NCBI GenBank assembly: GCA_019426215.1
Contig: CM033399.1
Coordinates: 29,025,022-29,089,021 of the forward strand
DNA from: Buddleja alternifolia
Taxonomy: Eukaryota; Streptophyta; Magnoliopsida; Lamiales; Scrophulariaceae
Length of the DNA: 64,000 nucleotides
Direction of reading: 5' to 3'
Part shown: one piece after another, positions 44,690-54,559 of the stretch
Position numbering within the stretch: position 1 is the stretch's first letter
How the letters are laid out: the number at the start of each line of letters is the position of its first letter
The notes under the pieces: generated by a model
The model's database searches: none
Seen by the model: the letters and a program-made list of their open reading frames with translations, nothing else
Told to the model about the DNA's origin: nothing
Position numbers and translations under genes: made by a program

Positions 44690-45714
44690 AGGCAACTTTA
44701 GCAAAGACAAAAGTAAAAGGCATCCCATAATGGCCATTTCTTTAAGACTTTAATCATATTAATTAACTTTGATTTTGCTTTCCACTAAAATAAAATATTA
44801 GTGGATGATGGTAAGAATAAAAGTCACAAAGCAGCCGGACATTATGGGAAAAAGTGGGGTTTTTGCTTTTTTGCCTTTTGCTTTTTGTTTCTTTTGGTGT
44901 GCGGCCACTTGGTAATAAATAGAATTGGCCAACATAGTACAATGAGATGTGGGCTTTGTCCCAAAGCACTGAAATTATTCGATGGGTTCGGCCCATTGGG
45001 CTGTTGGTCAAATATGTGGCATAGTATTGGGCCAAGGGATCCTAATTGAAATTAGTTTGGGTTGGACCCAACACCTATTTTAATCTTAAATTGGGTTGAA
45101 CTCCAACATATTTAAGTTTAAAATGAGAGTGGGCAAGGGCCACTGAATTTCAATTGAATTAAATTGGGTTGGACCCAATTGATTAAATTAAATGGGATTT
45201 AATTTGGTAATTGATTAAATTGGATTTAATCATCTTATCAAAATTAAATTGGCTTTAATTTTGTTGTAATCATTTTGGGTTTGATGATTAAATAAATTAG
45301 ATTTATTTTAATATGACCAAAATGATGGCGCTTGGAGCGCTGTTGCTCATCGAGGATGGCAACGTTAGATGTCACAAATCGCATCGCCAGAAGTTGTTGG
45401 TATTATTTATCCCAAAAATATTCTCAAGGAGATAAGGGGATTTAATCAATTTTGGTGTATCGCAGAATTGTGGGGGAGGGAAACGATCCTCTCAGCGAAC
45501 TATGTTTTCAAAAGTAGTCATTGTTAGTTATAGTTGTAGTATTATATTGTGCTATTAAATTTGTCTAGTTAATTCTGTCGAGGAGATTGGGTTTTAAGTG
45601 CGACCGTTGTGACGCCTCCAATCTTTCCTGGGAATTAAATCTAGTGTGATTTCTAGTACAATATTAACTCTCTATTTCTATATTTGGTGGAATATGACTC
45701 TGAGTTCCACAACA
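44690..45714 (+). repeat. LTR-like segment of a second copia inside the first
   Basis: The stretch contains GGGTTGGACCCAA-type AT/GG repeats and ends GAGTTCCACAACA immediately before a tRNA-iMet-type primer site. Its 5' limit is not defined. A polypurine-like TGTGGGGGAGGG at 45471 lies inside it. Confidence 0.5.
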
Positions 45715-45716
45715 AG

Positions 45717-45730
45717 TGGTATTAGAGCTC
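45717..45730 (+). promoter_or_regulatory. second primer binding site (tRNA-iMet-like)
   Basis: TGGTATTAGAGCTC differs by one base from the standard copia TGGTATCAGAGC and follows CAACA plus a 2 bp spacer, exactly as an LTR/PBS junction should. Confidence 0.75.
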
Positions 45731-48190
45731 GGGTATTCTGAGTATGCTCTGTGGTTGCAGTTTAATCTGATCTTGCACATCAGAAAAGTTTTCCCAGGAT
45801 ATGTGACTTTGAAAATGTGGAGGTTTTGGAATATCGAAAATCCAAACAAAGTAAGATATGGTCAAGGACCGTTGAATGCATATTGGATATGCACTTCATA
45901 GCGTATCTCGTGCACAAAGTCAAGAAATTCTGATATTCATGACGACAAAATCATAGAATATAGAATCGTTGTCTTTTCTCGAGGATACTGGATATCTAAC
46001 ACAAATAACTCTAAGTCCACGAGTGGTTCTGGTTTACCATCGTTGGAGGAGTAGTGTCAATGAAATCATCTAAATGAACTTGTATAGATCATGTCAGAAT
46101 TCATAGCTTTAGATAAAGTTGATGGAAAAGCTGAGTGACTACACAATATTTATAAGAGAACCAAGGTTGGAATCTTGGACGTATAAGAGTAAAAAACAGG
46201 TTTTAACCAAGTTCCAAGCCGAGTTCCAAACCAAGTGCACATCTTACACTCCGGCTAATGAGCTGATGATGTTTATGGAAAACTTGATCAAGTCACTTGT
46301 GGTTTGGAATAGGTAAAGTGGTGTTGTGCATAAACTTGGACGTCGTCACAGTTGTTGAATGAGATCGGTCCTACTGTTTGTGGCACATATTCTCTGAAGA
46401 TAGAAACGTCTAGACGACATGGTGTACGAGGTACACAACTTGGTCAAAAATACGAAGGACTTGACCATTGGAGTAAAATCGAGAAAGTCGATGAAACATC
46501 CTATGGTGCATCGTTCAAAGAATTTGATGCAAGTGTGGTTTCCGAACGCCAAAATCATACTCTAAAGAAGATAATGATGCGTTGGATCAATTCAGAATTG
46601 TGGGGGACGTGGTCCTAGATAACTACATTCTGAACGACGGTCCCACATAGTAGTAAAAAGTAAGAATCTGCCTGAAAGATGGCAAGATTTCCTACAGTTA
46701 CATACAAATGTGGGGGCTGTGGGTTAAGGTAAAACCACCCAAACCTTAACAAGGTTACAAGGCGTACTTGGTAGCCGAAGGGAACCTTCAAATGGTAAAC
46801 CTTGATCGTTTTTTCATGTTTTCGGGAATGGGAATTAAATCCAAATAATATTCATTGTTATTGCTAATTTGCATAACTATGAGATATTTGAAATGGATAT
46901 TAAGACTGCGTTCCTTAAACAAAGGATTAGATGAGGAAGTTCACATGGAACTAACCGAGGGGTATGTTGGGTCGGTATACGGACTCGAACATAGCTCCAA
47001 AGTAGTGGCATGAAAGGTTTGACAAAATATTATGTTTTCAAACGACTTCATAATCAACGAGCGTGATACATGTGGTTTTAACAAAACACATAGCTCATAG
47101 TATGAAATTTCACTAAGGTTCAAAGCCAAAAGCTCCCTTTTCTGGTGTGAAAGTTTGATATGTTGATTATGTAAGTAATCATGACTACTGAAAGGATGTT
47201 GAAAAAGAATTCGACATAAATGATATGGGTACGGTCCAAAAACTTATCTTACTGAGACTTTACTTGGAAATAGTTTCCATAACAGTGCTCTTGTAAGAAA
47301 GTGATTAAAGACTTGGTGGAGAACCATGGTACACCCATATTGAAATATTCACATATGCCCAATTTGATATATTGAGACAATAAGTCGGCAATAGCACGTG
47401 CATACAATTGCGACTGTCCGTCTGCAATAACAAAGGCATATAGTAGCATAAATAATGGTAAGTCTAGACAGGCTTGTCGTAGGCACAATACCATTAAGCA
47501 GTTGATCTAAGATGGCATTATCTCCACTGATCATGGAGGATAAAGTAGATCATTTGATGAAAGGACTTCCATAGAGATCAAATAGACTGCCTATCAAGAG
47601 GAATGGGATTAAAGTCTACAAATTAAGAATTGACACAGCGGTAACCCAACCATGTTGACTGGAGATCCCAAGATCATGATTCAATGGGACAACTAAGTTG
47701 TGAAAATTCAAGAGGGCACTTAAGAGTTTTAATAAACTCTAAACCCATTGCCTAGGATAAAGAAGTGCATCCTACAAGTGTAGCAAAGGTTAAGTCGGAG
47801 CTTTTAATGATTCCTATACTGTCATGAAAATGAAGTGGAGTATGGTAGGATACTCTTAAATAGGAGATCACCTATGTAAGTGTGAGGTGTAGGCCGCCTC
47901 AACATTGAGTAAAATGTAAACACTTATGAAACCAAGAGGGGGCGCCACGGCCAAAATGAGCCCAACAGTGAGAACTAAAAATTTGCTTAGAATAATTATC
48001 ATGTGAATATCATTGTCTGGTTTTATACGAACGGCCGACCAATTTAAGACATCATGTTCATTGGGTAGCCTAGTAAATCCGATGATATCTCACTAAGAAA
48101 GGTTCAAAGCCAAAAGCTACCTCTTCTGATGTGATAAATGTTCGTTTGAACTCTCAGTTTCATGCATTGCATCAATTGCATTAATTTCAT
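45731..48190 (+). pseudogene. heavily degenerate copia interior (gag to RNase H)
   Basis: Scattered coding traces in several frames: an RT-type LDEEVHMELTEGYVG at about 46927, a GLEHSSK.WHERFDKI trace (equivalent of YGLKQSPR.WY..FD) at 46980-47025, YVDYV for the YVDD box at about 47158 and EFDINDMGTVQKLI after it. Stops are frequent throughout, so it has been non-functional for long. Confidence 0.7.
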
Positions 48191-48202
48191 TCGTGTGGGG
48201 GA

Positions 48203-48909
48203 GGGTCTGGGTCCGTGATCGGGCTGGTACGCGGGCCGTGGGCCGTGACTGGGCTTGTGGTCGTTAGGCTAAATATATTCTTTTTGGGCAAAATTTAGAA
48301 TTAAATTATCTTGTGGGCCCAGTTAATTATTTTCTTCTTTTGGGCCAATAAGAATTAATTTGGGCTCATTTATTTTCCAAAGAAATCAGGCAGCCCAGCA
48401 GAAGGTTGAATTACATCTGAAACGTTTCATTTGTAAACCAGTCAGAAATTGAAAGATTCTTGATGCTAAATTTGAAACGTTTGAATTTGGAAGTGAAAAA
48501 CATTTCATTTTAAAAGTATAAGTGAAATGTTTCACTTTTAAAAGTGGTTAGTGAAAACGTTTTATTTCTCCAAATTTCTCCTATATAAAAAATCTCCTAT
48601 ATGAATGAAAAGATAAGAAGACGAACACACAAAAATCAGAAATCATTTCTGCATTTTAAGCATTCTACATACATCACATCAGTGAGAGTTCTTGAGCAAA
48701 TTAAGTTCGTGGAGTGTTGTTCTTGAAGTGGTTCAATTACAATACGAAATCGTTGTATCTTTGGAAGTTAATTGCATGATCTCGTACCACCGTAGGCGGG
48801 GCAATATAGCTTTAAGGATAGAGAGTCCAACTCTCGCCTCGATTCGTTTTCATCGCATATATTTTCCAGTATATTTCAGATTTTACAGGGCGAAGATTTT
48901 TTCTCAACA
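48203..48909 (+). repeat. 3' LTR of the nested copia, first ~297 bp missing
   Basis: Aligns with 42518-43285 at about 96-97% by eye, apart from one block of fewer tandem repeat units. It is joined directly to the polypurine tract (GTGTGGGGGAG, 48193-48203), so the first ~297 bp of U3 is deleted, with a GGG microhomology at the join. Confidence 0.85.
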
Positions 48910-48914
48910 CATGT

Positions 48915-50531
48915 CTCAATAATCAAGCACGTACAAGAATTAAACCCTTGAAAATGATTATGACAAGTTACACTTTACCTAGAACAGTCAACAATTTGAA
49001 AGCCCCCAAACATCTTTGACTCCATCTCTAAATCATGAACTCTATATCCATTTTTATGCCAAAAGCACACTTTAAACAAGATTATGCAAACTCATTAGAT
49101 AATAAAAACATTAAAACACTTCAAAACTTTGTTAACCTATCGGTGTGCATGAAATGTGAAAGTCAAGATCAAAAGGTCTTTTTGGCTTGTAATGTAAGGC
49201 TAGGTAATGGCTCTGACGGGAATATATGGATAAAGTGACTAAACTCAAGAAAGCATACAACTCAATATCATCGAGCTAAACACTCACTCATCAACCGAAT
49301 AAATCTCTATATCTCGCCACTTATAGCTTTTTGATTCCTTTTCCCTTTGAACTCCTGACCCCAAAACTTGTTTCTTTTGATGCTAGGGGTGAATAATGAT
49401 TCCCAAACCAAATAAATCACATTGAAGTTCAGCTCATAGCCTAGTCGAGAGAGCTCATATATTATATTTTTCGGTAACTTTCGATCTCTCGACTCTTTAG
49501 CAATCCTTCAAAATTTCTTTTTTCATTATTTCACATAAGCTCATAACCCCAAATTTCTCAACATCATCAAGAACAACACACCTTTTAACCCATTAATCCA
49601 TGAAATTCAATACCCAAAACAAAGCGTATACCCAAATTAAAACCAAATGATATGAAGTTATATGCTCTCTTAATTGGCAAAATAGACTTTGTTTTTCTTT
49701 CTTTTAGGCTAAAGGGTGGTTGGTATGGCTTTTTAAAGAAAAATGAATGGTGGTTTTTGGTGTGCTTAGCACACTCCATTCTTATCAATACGGCTCAAGA
49801 TAGGTCTAGAGATTATGTAATATTGTGAAGGACAATTGTAAGGTTAAAGAAAATGAAAGATGGCCTAAATCATTTCATGACTTCGCACACTCAACACACA
49901 CTTCAAAGTTGACAAAATTGAAAGTTCAATGCTTTAAATCCTCAACAATTCACATAAGCATGGCTAAAAAGGCTTTCATATATAAAATACAAAAAATGAT
50001 TTCATCTAGATGAAGTAGAGACACTCAAACGAATCATGCCCCAAGCAAAAGTATAACAAATCATGAATATGAAAGCATTGACTATCACAGCCAATCCCAA
50101 ATCAAGCTTAAAACTTAACAAATGAGTATAAGTTACACCATATTGCCACATCACAATTATATTGGGATGTCTAACCCGCCCTCCAACTAATCTAGCACAT
50201 TGTCCTCAATGAGCGGACATACACATGTAAAGTAAAGGAAAGAAAGACGTCCCTGATGGTGGAAGCTAAGTGGTGTCCAAAAAGCGAAAGAGCAACAAGG
50301 CGAAGAGTCTGAAAATAAAGCCTAGCCATCTGTGAAGTTAGAAAAACCAGAAGAGACAAAAAGCATCATCAAAACAACTAAAACACACAAAACGAGAAAA
50401 ACAAAACAAAAGGAAAAATAACGGAAACAAAAGAAAACATGTAAAACGTGGGTTGCCTCCCACGAAGAGCTAGTTTAAAGTCATTAGCTCGACTCCCTTG
50501 CACTGCTCATGGTGGATCATAAGGAGCAATG
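48915..50531 (-). other. 3' non-coding interior of the gag-only element
   Basis: No ORF of note. It is the region between gag and the polypurine tract on the minus strand; the other side of the nested insertion is 42128-42215. Confidence 0.5.
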
Positions 50532-51455
50532 TCAACTTCGTATGGACGAGCCTTTTTGTGCTTTTTTCCAGTTGCGTAAAGGCTTCTCCCCTCCCATCAT
50601 ATTTACAAATCCTGAAAAACTAAGATATGACCTCAGATTCACTTTTATAACAATGTAATAAAATTGCAAATAACTAAAAGTGAATTTTAAAGATGGAGAG
50701 TTTTCCATTGATGGTTTTAATGAGTATGTGGGTGGCCCTAACTCCCCGAGCCTTGATTCTGACAACTTTAGTGATGATATATCCCAGTGACTTTTACATC
50801 TTAAGATCTCCTCATTCTCAACCGTAGTGTCACTTGGGTTCTTAGTGTATGCCTTGAACGGGTCACTAAAGTTGTAAACCGTCTCTTCAACCTCCACCAC
50901 TTTATCTCTCTGGTTATTGATGCACTTTCTTAAGAAATCAAGAGATATGATGGTAGGTGGTGTTGGATTCTTGAATATTTCTAATGTTTTTTCTTGGTCA
51001 TCTGATGGGTGGGATTTCGGAGACTCTATGCTGAATTGTGAGTCCTCTAGTGATGTTGCTTTTGGAGCCTCATCATTCTCTTCTGTGCTAATACATGTGG
51101 TGTTCGATGATCTCTCTGCAACTAAGTTGGAGATTTGGTTTAGTTGTGCTTGCAATTCCATCATAGATGCTTCGAGATTTTGAGACCACTCATCGTTCGA
51201 CTTCATCCATTGGATCACCAACTCCTCAAAACTTGGGTTCCTATCACATTGTTGCTGATAATCCCCATGGTTCTGAAAGTTAGTCGGTTCAAATTCTCCC
51301 TGCATTAGAAAGGGGGACCTATCTTGTTGCAAGTATGCTTGTGAAGCTCTCATAGCAGAATAACTCAATGGCAAGTCCTGCTGACTTCTCCATCCATGTT
51401 GACAGTAATCGTTTGGCACCTTCATCCCATCCTTGTTTTGACCAATAAAAGTCAT
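50532..51455 (-). CDS. gag-like protein of the gag-only LTR element
   Basis: 307 codons starting MTFIGQNKDGMKVPNDYCQH. The middle FEELVIQWMKSNDEWSQNLE followed by MMELQAQLNQISNLVAER resembles the coiled-coil segment found after the zinc knuckle in Tat/Athila gag proteins (the 'LE.Q.GQ.A' helix). No CCHC knuckle is visible. The C-terminus is basic. It lies 335 bp inside the primer site across an A-rich, tandem-repeated leader. Whether the protein is made is unknown. Confidence 0.6.
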   Translation of the reverse strand: MTFIGQNKDGMKVPNDYCQHGWRSQQDLPLSYSAMRASQAYLQQDRSPFLMQGEFEPTNFQNHGDYQQQCDRNPSFEELVIQWMKSNDEWSQNLEASMMELQAQLNQISNLVAERSSNTTCISTEENDEAPKATSLEDSQFSIESPKSHPSDDQEKTLEIFKNPTPPTIISLDFLRKCINNQRDKVVEVEETVYNFSDPFKAYTKNPSDTTVENEEILRCKSHWDISSLKLSESRLGELGPPTYSLKPSMENSPSLKFTFSYLQFYYIVIKVNLRSYLSFSGFVNMMGGEKPLRNWKKAQKGSSIRS

Positions 51456-51544
51456 AGTTGCTCATCTATGCAAATAATAATAATAATAAAAAACATAACA
51501 AAAATAAAATAAGAAATCAACCTATCAATATAATCAAAAGAACC

Positions 51545-51745
51545 AAATTAATAAAACAAAAACAGCAAATTAAAACACAAAAACAGCAACTTAAAAAACA
51601 AAAACAGCAACTTAAAAAACAAAAACAGCATCTTAGAAAGATAAAAACAGTAACTAAAAACACAAAAACAGCAAATTAAAACACAAAATAGCAAATTAAA
51701 ACACAAAAACAGCAACTAAAAAAAAAAACAAAAACAGCAACTTAG
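51545..51745. repeat. tandem AAACAGCAACTTAAAA-type repeats in the leader
   Basis: About eight imperfect units of ~20 bp, ACAAAAACAGCAACTTAAAA and variants, lie between the primer site and gag of the gag-only element. Their low complexity opens a false Lys/Gln-rich frame on the plus strand. Confidence 0.85.
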
Positions 51746-51789
51746 TCTTAGAAAAGATAAGTGAATTACAATATCAAATAATGCAATTG

Positions 51790-51807
51790 TCCCCGGCAAC
51801 GGCGCCA
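51790..51807 (-). promoter_or_regulatory. primer binding site of the gag-only element
   Basis: The minus strand reads TGGCGCCGTTGCCGGGGA, a very common primer site of Tat/Ogre/Athila-type plant gypsy elements. It lies 6 bp inside the LTR stub end at 51814. Confidence 0.9.
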
Positions 51808-51813
51808 AAAACT

Positions 51814-51842
51814 TGACACGCGAAATTCCTAGCAAGTGTACT
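51814..51842 (-). repeat. stub of the 5' LTR of the gag-only element
   Basis: TGACACGCGAAATTCCTAGC and GTGTAC match the outer end of the LTR at 40642. Similarity then stops, so almost the entire 5' LTR is lost or replaced. The following 170 bp (to 52011) is unassigned. Confidence 0.75.
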
Positions 51843-52011
51843 TTGAATTAGTAATTAGTTTCGATCCTAATATACTGACTTGATGAAACTCATGAAAGTA
51901 TTCATCTACTACTCAAGTTCAAGAATAATGAAAAATTCTTCAATATATTACTCGGTGTTGAACACCAGATAGCGTGGATCATATCACATCATTAATAAAT
52001 CACTTCCAATA

Positions 52012-52409
52012 CACTATGAAAAATAAGATATTAGTGACAATGTCAAAGTTGTCATTAATTGTAAATTTTTAGCGACAAAAATTTTTGTTTTGTCACAAAA
52101 ATAGGTTTTATATATGTTTAACAGTGACAAGATTTGTATATATGTTGTCATTCTTAATAACTGGTGACAAGAAAATTATTGTCGCTATTGACAATTAGTG
52201 ACACATTTTTAGTAACAACTTAGTGACAACAAGTATAATTATCACTCTATTTGTGTTGTTAATATAAATGCGTCACTAAAGAAACTTTCGTCATTAAAAA
52301 TCCTTATTACGACAAAACAAAAATTATTGTCACTCATTATATATATTTAGTGACAATTTTAACTTTGTCACTTCAAATTTTATTACTAATATTACATTTT
52401 GTTATAGTG
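52012..52409. mobile_element. CACTA MITE (398 bp), AGTGACAA family
   Basis: CACTATGAAAAATAAGAT at the left and ATTTTGTTATAGTG at the right; flanks ATA and ATG match at two of three bases. TAGTGACAA / TTGTCACTA words recur through both sides. A relative lies at 61992-62423. Confidence 0.72.
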
Positions 52410-52747
52410 ATGTGATCTATATCCGACACATATATAAGGTATTTTAAGAATTTTCCAAGATTAATATGGGTAGTTAATTACAGTTAGCAAGTAATATATC
52501 ACGACTTGAGTCACTTGACTATCGATATTGACTATCTATTTGCAAATTTTCCTTTGTAATTAACACCACTTCGTATTCCTTTTCCAATTTTGTGTTTCAT
52601 ATCATATTGTTATAATGCACTCCAATTATATAAACAATTCATATTAATTATATATTTGTAAAAAGATTTTTTTATATACTTGACATGTATCTATAATATC
52701 TTATAGTATAAGATAAAACATCAAATTAAAAATAAATAAAGGATGTG
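52410..52747. other. intergenic, no gene seen
   Basis: AT-rich and non-coding. Confidence 0.4.
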
Positions 52748-52756
52748 AATTGCTTT

Positions 52757-53043
52757 GGGATAATTGCATATCGTACCCCTGTGAACACGAAATTTTCACA
52801 CTCCCCCCCTCCTCGTGTTAATAAAATAGCCTTAAATACCCTTATGTTATTTTTAATTTGCAAAAATCGCCCAAACCTGCTTCAAATACATTGTGCGTGA
52901 ATGCTACCTTCAGCGAATTTCTAATGGATTGCGGTTTCGTGCAGGCCTTTGAAAATCATATGGGTATATAAAGCTATATTTTTAACAGAGAGGGGACGTG
53001 TGCGGATTTCTTCTTTCACAAAGGTACCAAATATAATTTTTCC
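52757..53043. mobile_element. Mutator-like MITE (287 bp), 9-bp TSD
   Basis: Ends GGGATAATTGCATATCGTACC and, inverted, GGAAAAATTATATTTGGTACC, with identical AATTGCTTT flanks (52748-52756 and 53044-53052). It shares the GGGATAATTG start with the 8 kb element 200 bp to its right and may be mobilised by the same kind of transposase. Confidence 0.85.
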
Positions 53044-53729
53044 AATTGCTTTCTAAGTCCATCAAGATCACCACAAATTAAGTTCATGAATTCGATAATG
53101 CAGAAAGTTTATTCTACTCCATAACCTTTCCACCCCCATGTACGAGCCTTGATATTTGGTGGTTTTATTCTTGTATTTATAGTATCTTTATTGACATATA
53201 TTATTGATTGGTATTGCATGCTGAACTTTGGAGTTAAATTCAGGGATAATTGAAAAAAAAAACCCTGTGTTATTTTGAAAGTGCAAAAAACCCACCTGTG
53301 TTACAGAAATAGGTGAAAAACCCCCCTGTGTTACCAATAAACTCAGCTAAAAAATCCCTCTCCGTCAAATTTTAACAGTTAGTGTCTACCACGTGCGAGT
53401 GTGCGACTGAAACTGATTTTTCATGATTTTTTGGTGGTAGTTGACATAAATAATGACATTTATACCCCCCCCCCTCCGCAATACATAACACTTTGAAACT
53501 CATTTGCACTCTTTCTCTATCCTCACCCCTCAAACTTAAGATGCTCATCCAAATTGAAGGCATAAGGTAATTTTTTTTTCTTTTTAATTATTAACCTTTA
53601 ATATTAGCATGTAGTATAATGCTTTTTATTTGTTATTTCTTACATAGATTTAAATAGAGTATAATTATTTGTTAACATATTTGCAAAATAGAGTAATATT
53701 TTCTTGATTTATATTTGTTTATCATAGGA

Positions 53730-54140
53730 TGTCATCAACCTCTACAAAATCAAAACCAAAAGGGGGTGAAAATTGGATCTTAGATATGAAAATCCAAAAT
53801 GATACTGCAAAAAGTTGGCTGCGATAAGAGTTGTTGGTCCCACTAAAGATACCAAAGGGAAGTTATTTTGTAATTGTCGAACAAACCATTGTGCGTATTT
53901 TGATTGGTTGGAACCAATGAGTGTCTCGTGGAAGAATACTGAAAGTTCACTACAAATTCCTGAAATGGATGAAAAGGTGGACTCTAGAAGAAATTGAGGG
54001 CTTGAAGAGAACTTTGCAGAGTTGGTTTCCATCACACAAGAGTTAACACTGATGATAAAAAAGATCGAGAAAAATGATGGAACTATGAAGTTTATTACTG
54101 TAATTGTTATGGTTTTACTAATTGTGCTAATCTTTAAGTA
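53730..54140 (+). pseudogene. GRF-type zinc-finger protein with C-terminal membrane segment
   Basis: The plus strand starts MSSTSTKSKPKGGENW, then a frame change leads to a GRF-type finger core (KLFCNCRTNHCAYFDWLEP; the C-x-C..C-x-x-F-x-W pattern is seen in 'GRF zinc finger' plant proteins), then a charged stretch, another frame change, a short coiled coil (ENFAELVSITQELTLMIKKI) and a hydrophobic tail (FITVIVMVLLIVLIF). Plant GRF-finger proteins with coiled coil and C-terminal membrane anchor are common. The first half of the finger looks damaged and at least two frame breaks exist, so this copy is probably dead. It points toward the transposase gene end. Confidence 0.65.
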
Positions 54141-54559
54141 AAGTTTCTTGTACTGTAATGTATGAATTCAATCATTAATGCAAGGCTACCTTTAATTTCA
54201 TTTCAATAATCTTTTCCATTTATTCCTTCATTATACTATATTTAATGATCTTCAACATTCCTATAACAAAACACATTCAAACATCTAAACAAAAAAAGAA
54301 AAAGAAAGCTGACTGCAAAAGAAAGTAATTCACACACTTCATTGATGAATCAATAGTTAATACATCAAATTGACTGTAAAATAACTGGTTCTCAAACCAT
54401 ATTCAGTTCCCACCAACACAAAAGACCATGTATTCAAGTTTCCACCCAACACATTCCAAAAACAAACACCACAATTCAGCACAATGTATTCAACATCACA
54501 AAATATTCACAACTACCAAAACAGAGCACAAAAAGAAACCATTGTCTAAAACTTTGAAT

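Larger units (their letters stand above)
42221..48909 (+). mobile_element. copia element nested in the gag-only element, TSD CATGT
   Basis: Two similar LTRs (42221-43285 and 48203-48909) bound a 4.9 kb interior. Flanking CATGT copies are at 42216-42220 and 48910-48914. Gag starts at 43340. The rest is heavily broken: a foreign GC-rich stretch, a second LTR-like segment ending in another primer site, and degenerate integrase, RT and RNase H. Insertion was into the minus-strand gag-only element just inside its polypurine tract. Confidence 0.9.
40642..51842 (-). mobile_element. gag-only LTR element (TR-GAG-like), interrupted
   Basis: A minus-strand element: PBS at 51790-51807, 5' LTR stub at 51814-51842, gag-like ORF at 50532-51455, polypurine tract at 42116-42127 and a full 3' LTR at 40642-42115. 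Without the nested copia (42221-48909 plus one duplicated CATGT) it would be about 4.5 kb. No protease, RT or integrase is seen. The PBS and LTR style point to the Tat/Athila side of Ty3-gypsy. Confidence 0.75.

Noticed and set aside
51458..51679. Lys/Gln-rich plus-strand frame
   Set aside because: Product of tandem A-rich leader repeats, not a gene.
51545..51745. CRISPR-like array of ~20 bp repeats
   Set aside because: The units are directly adjacent without unique spacers, the genome is a plant, and the position is the leader of an LTR element.
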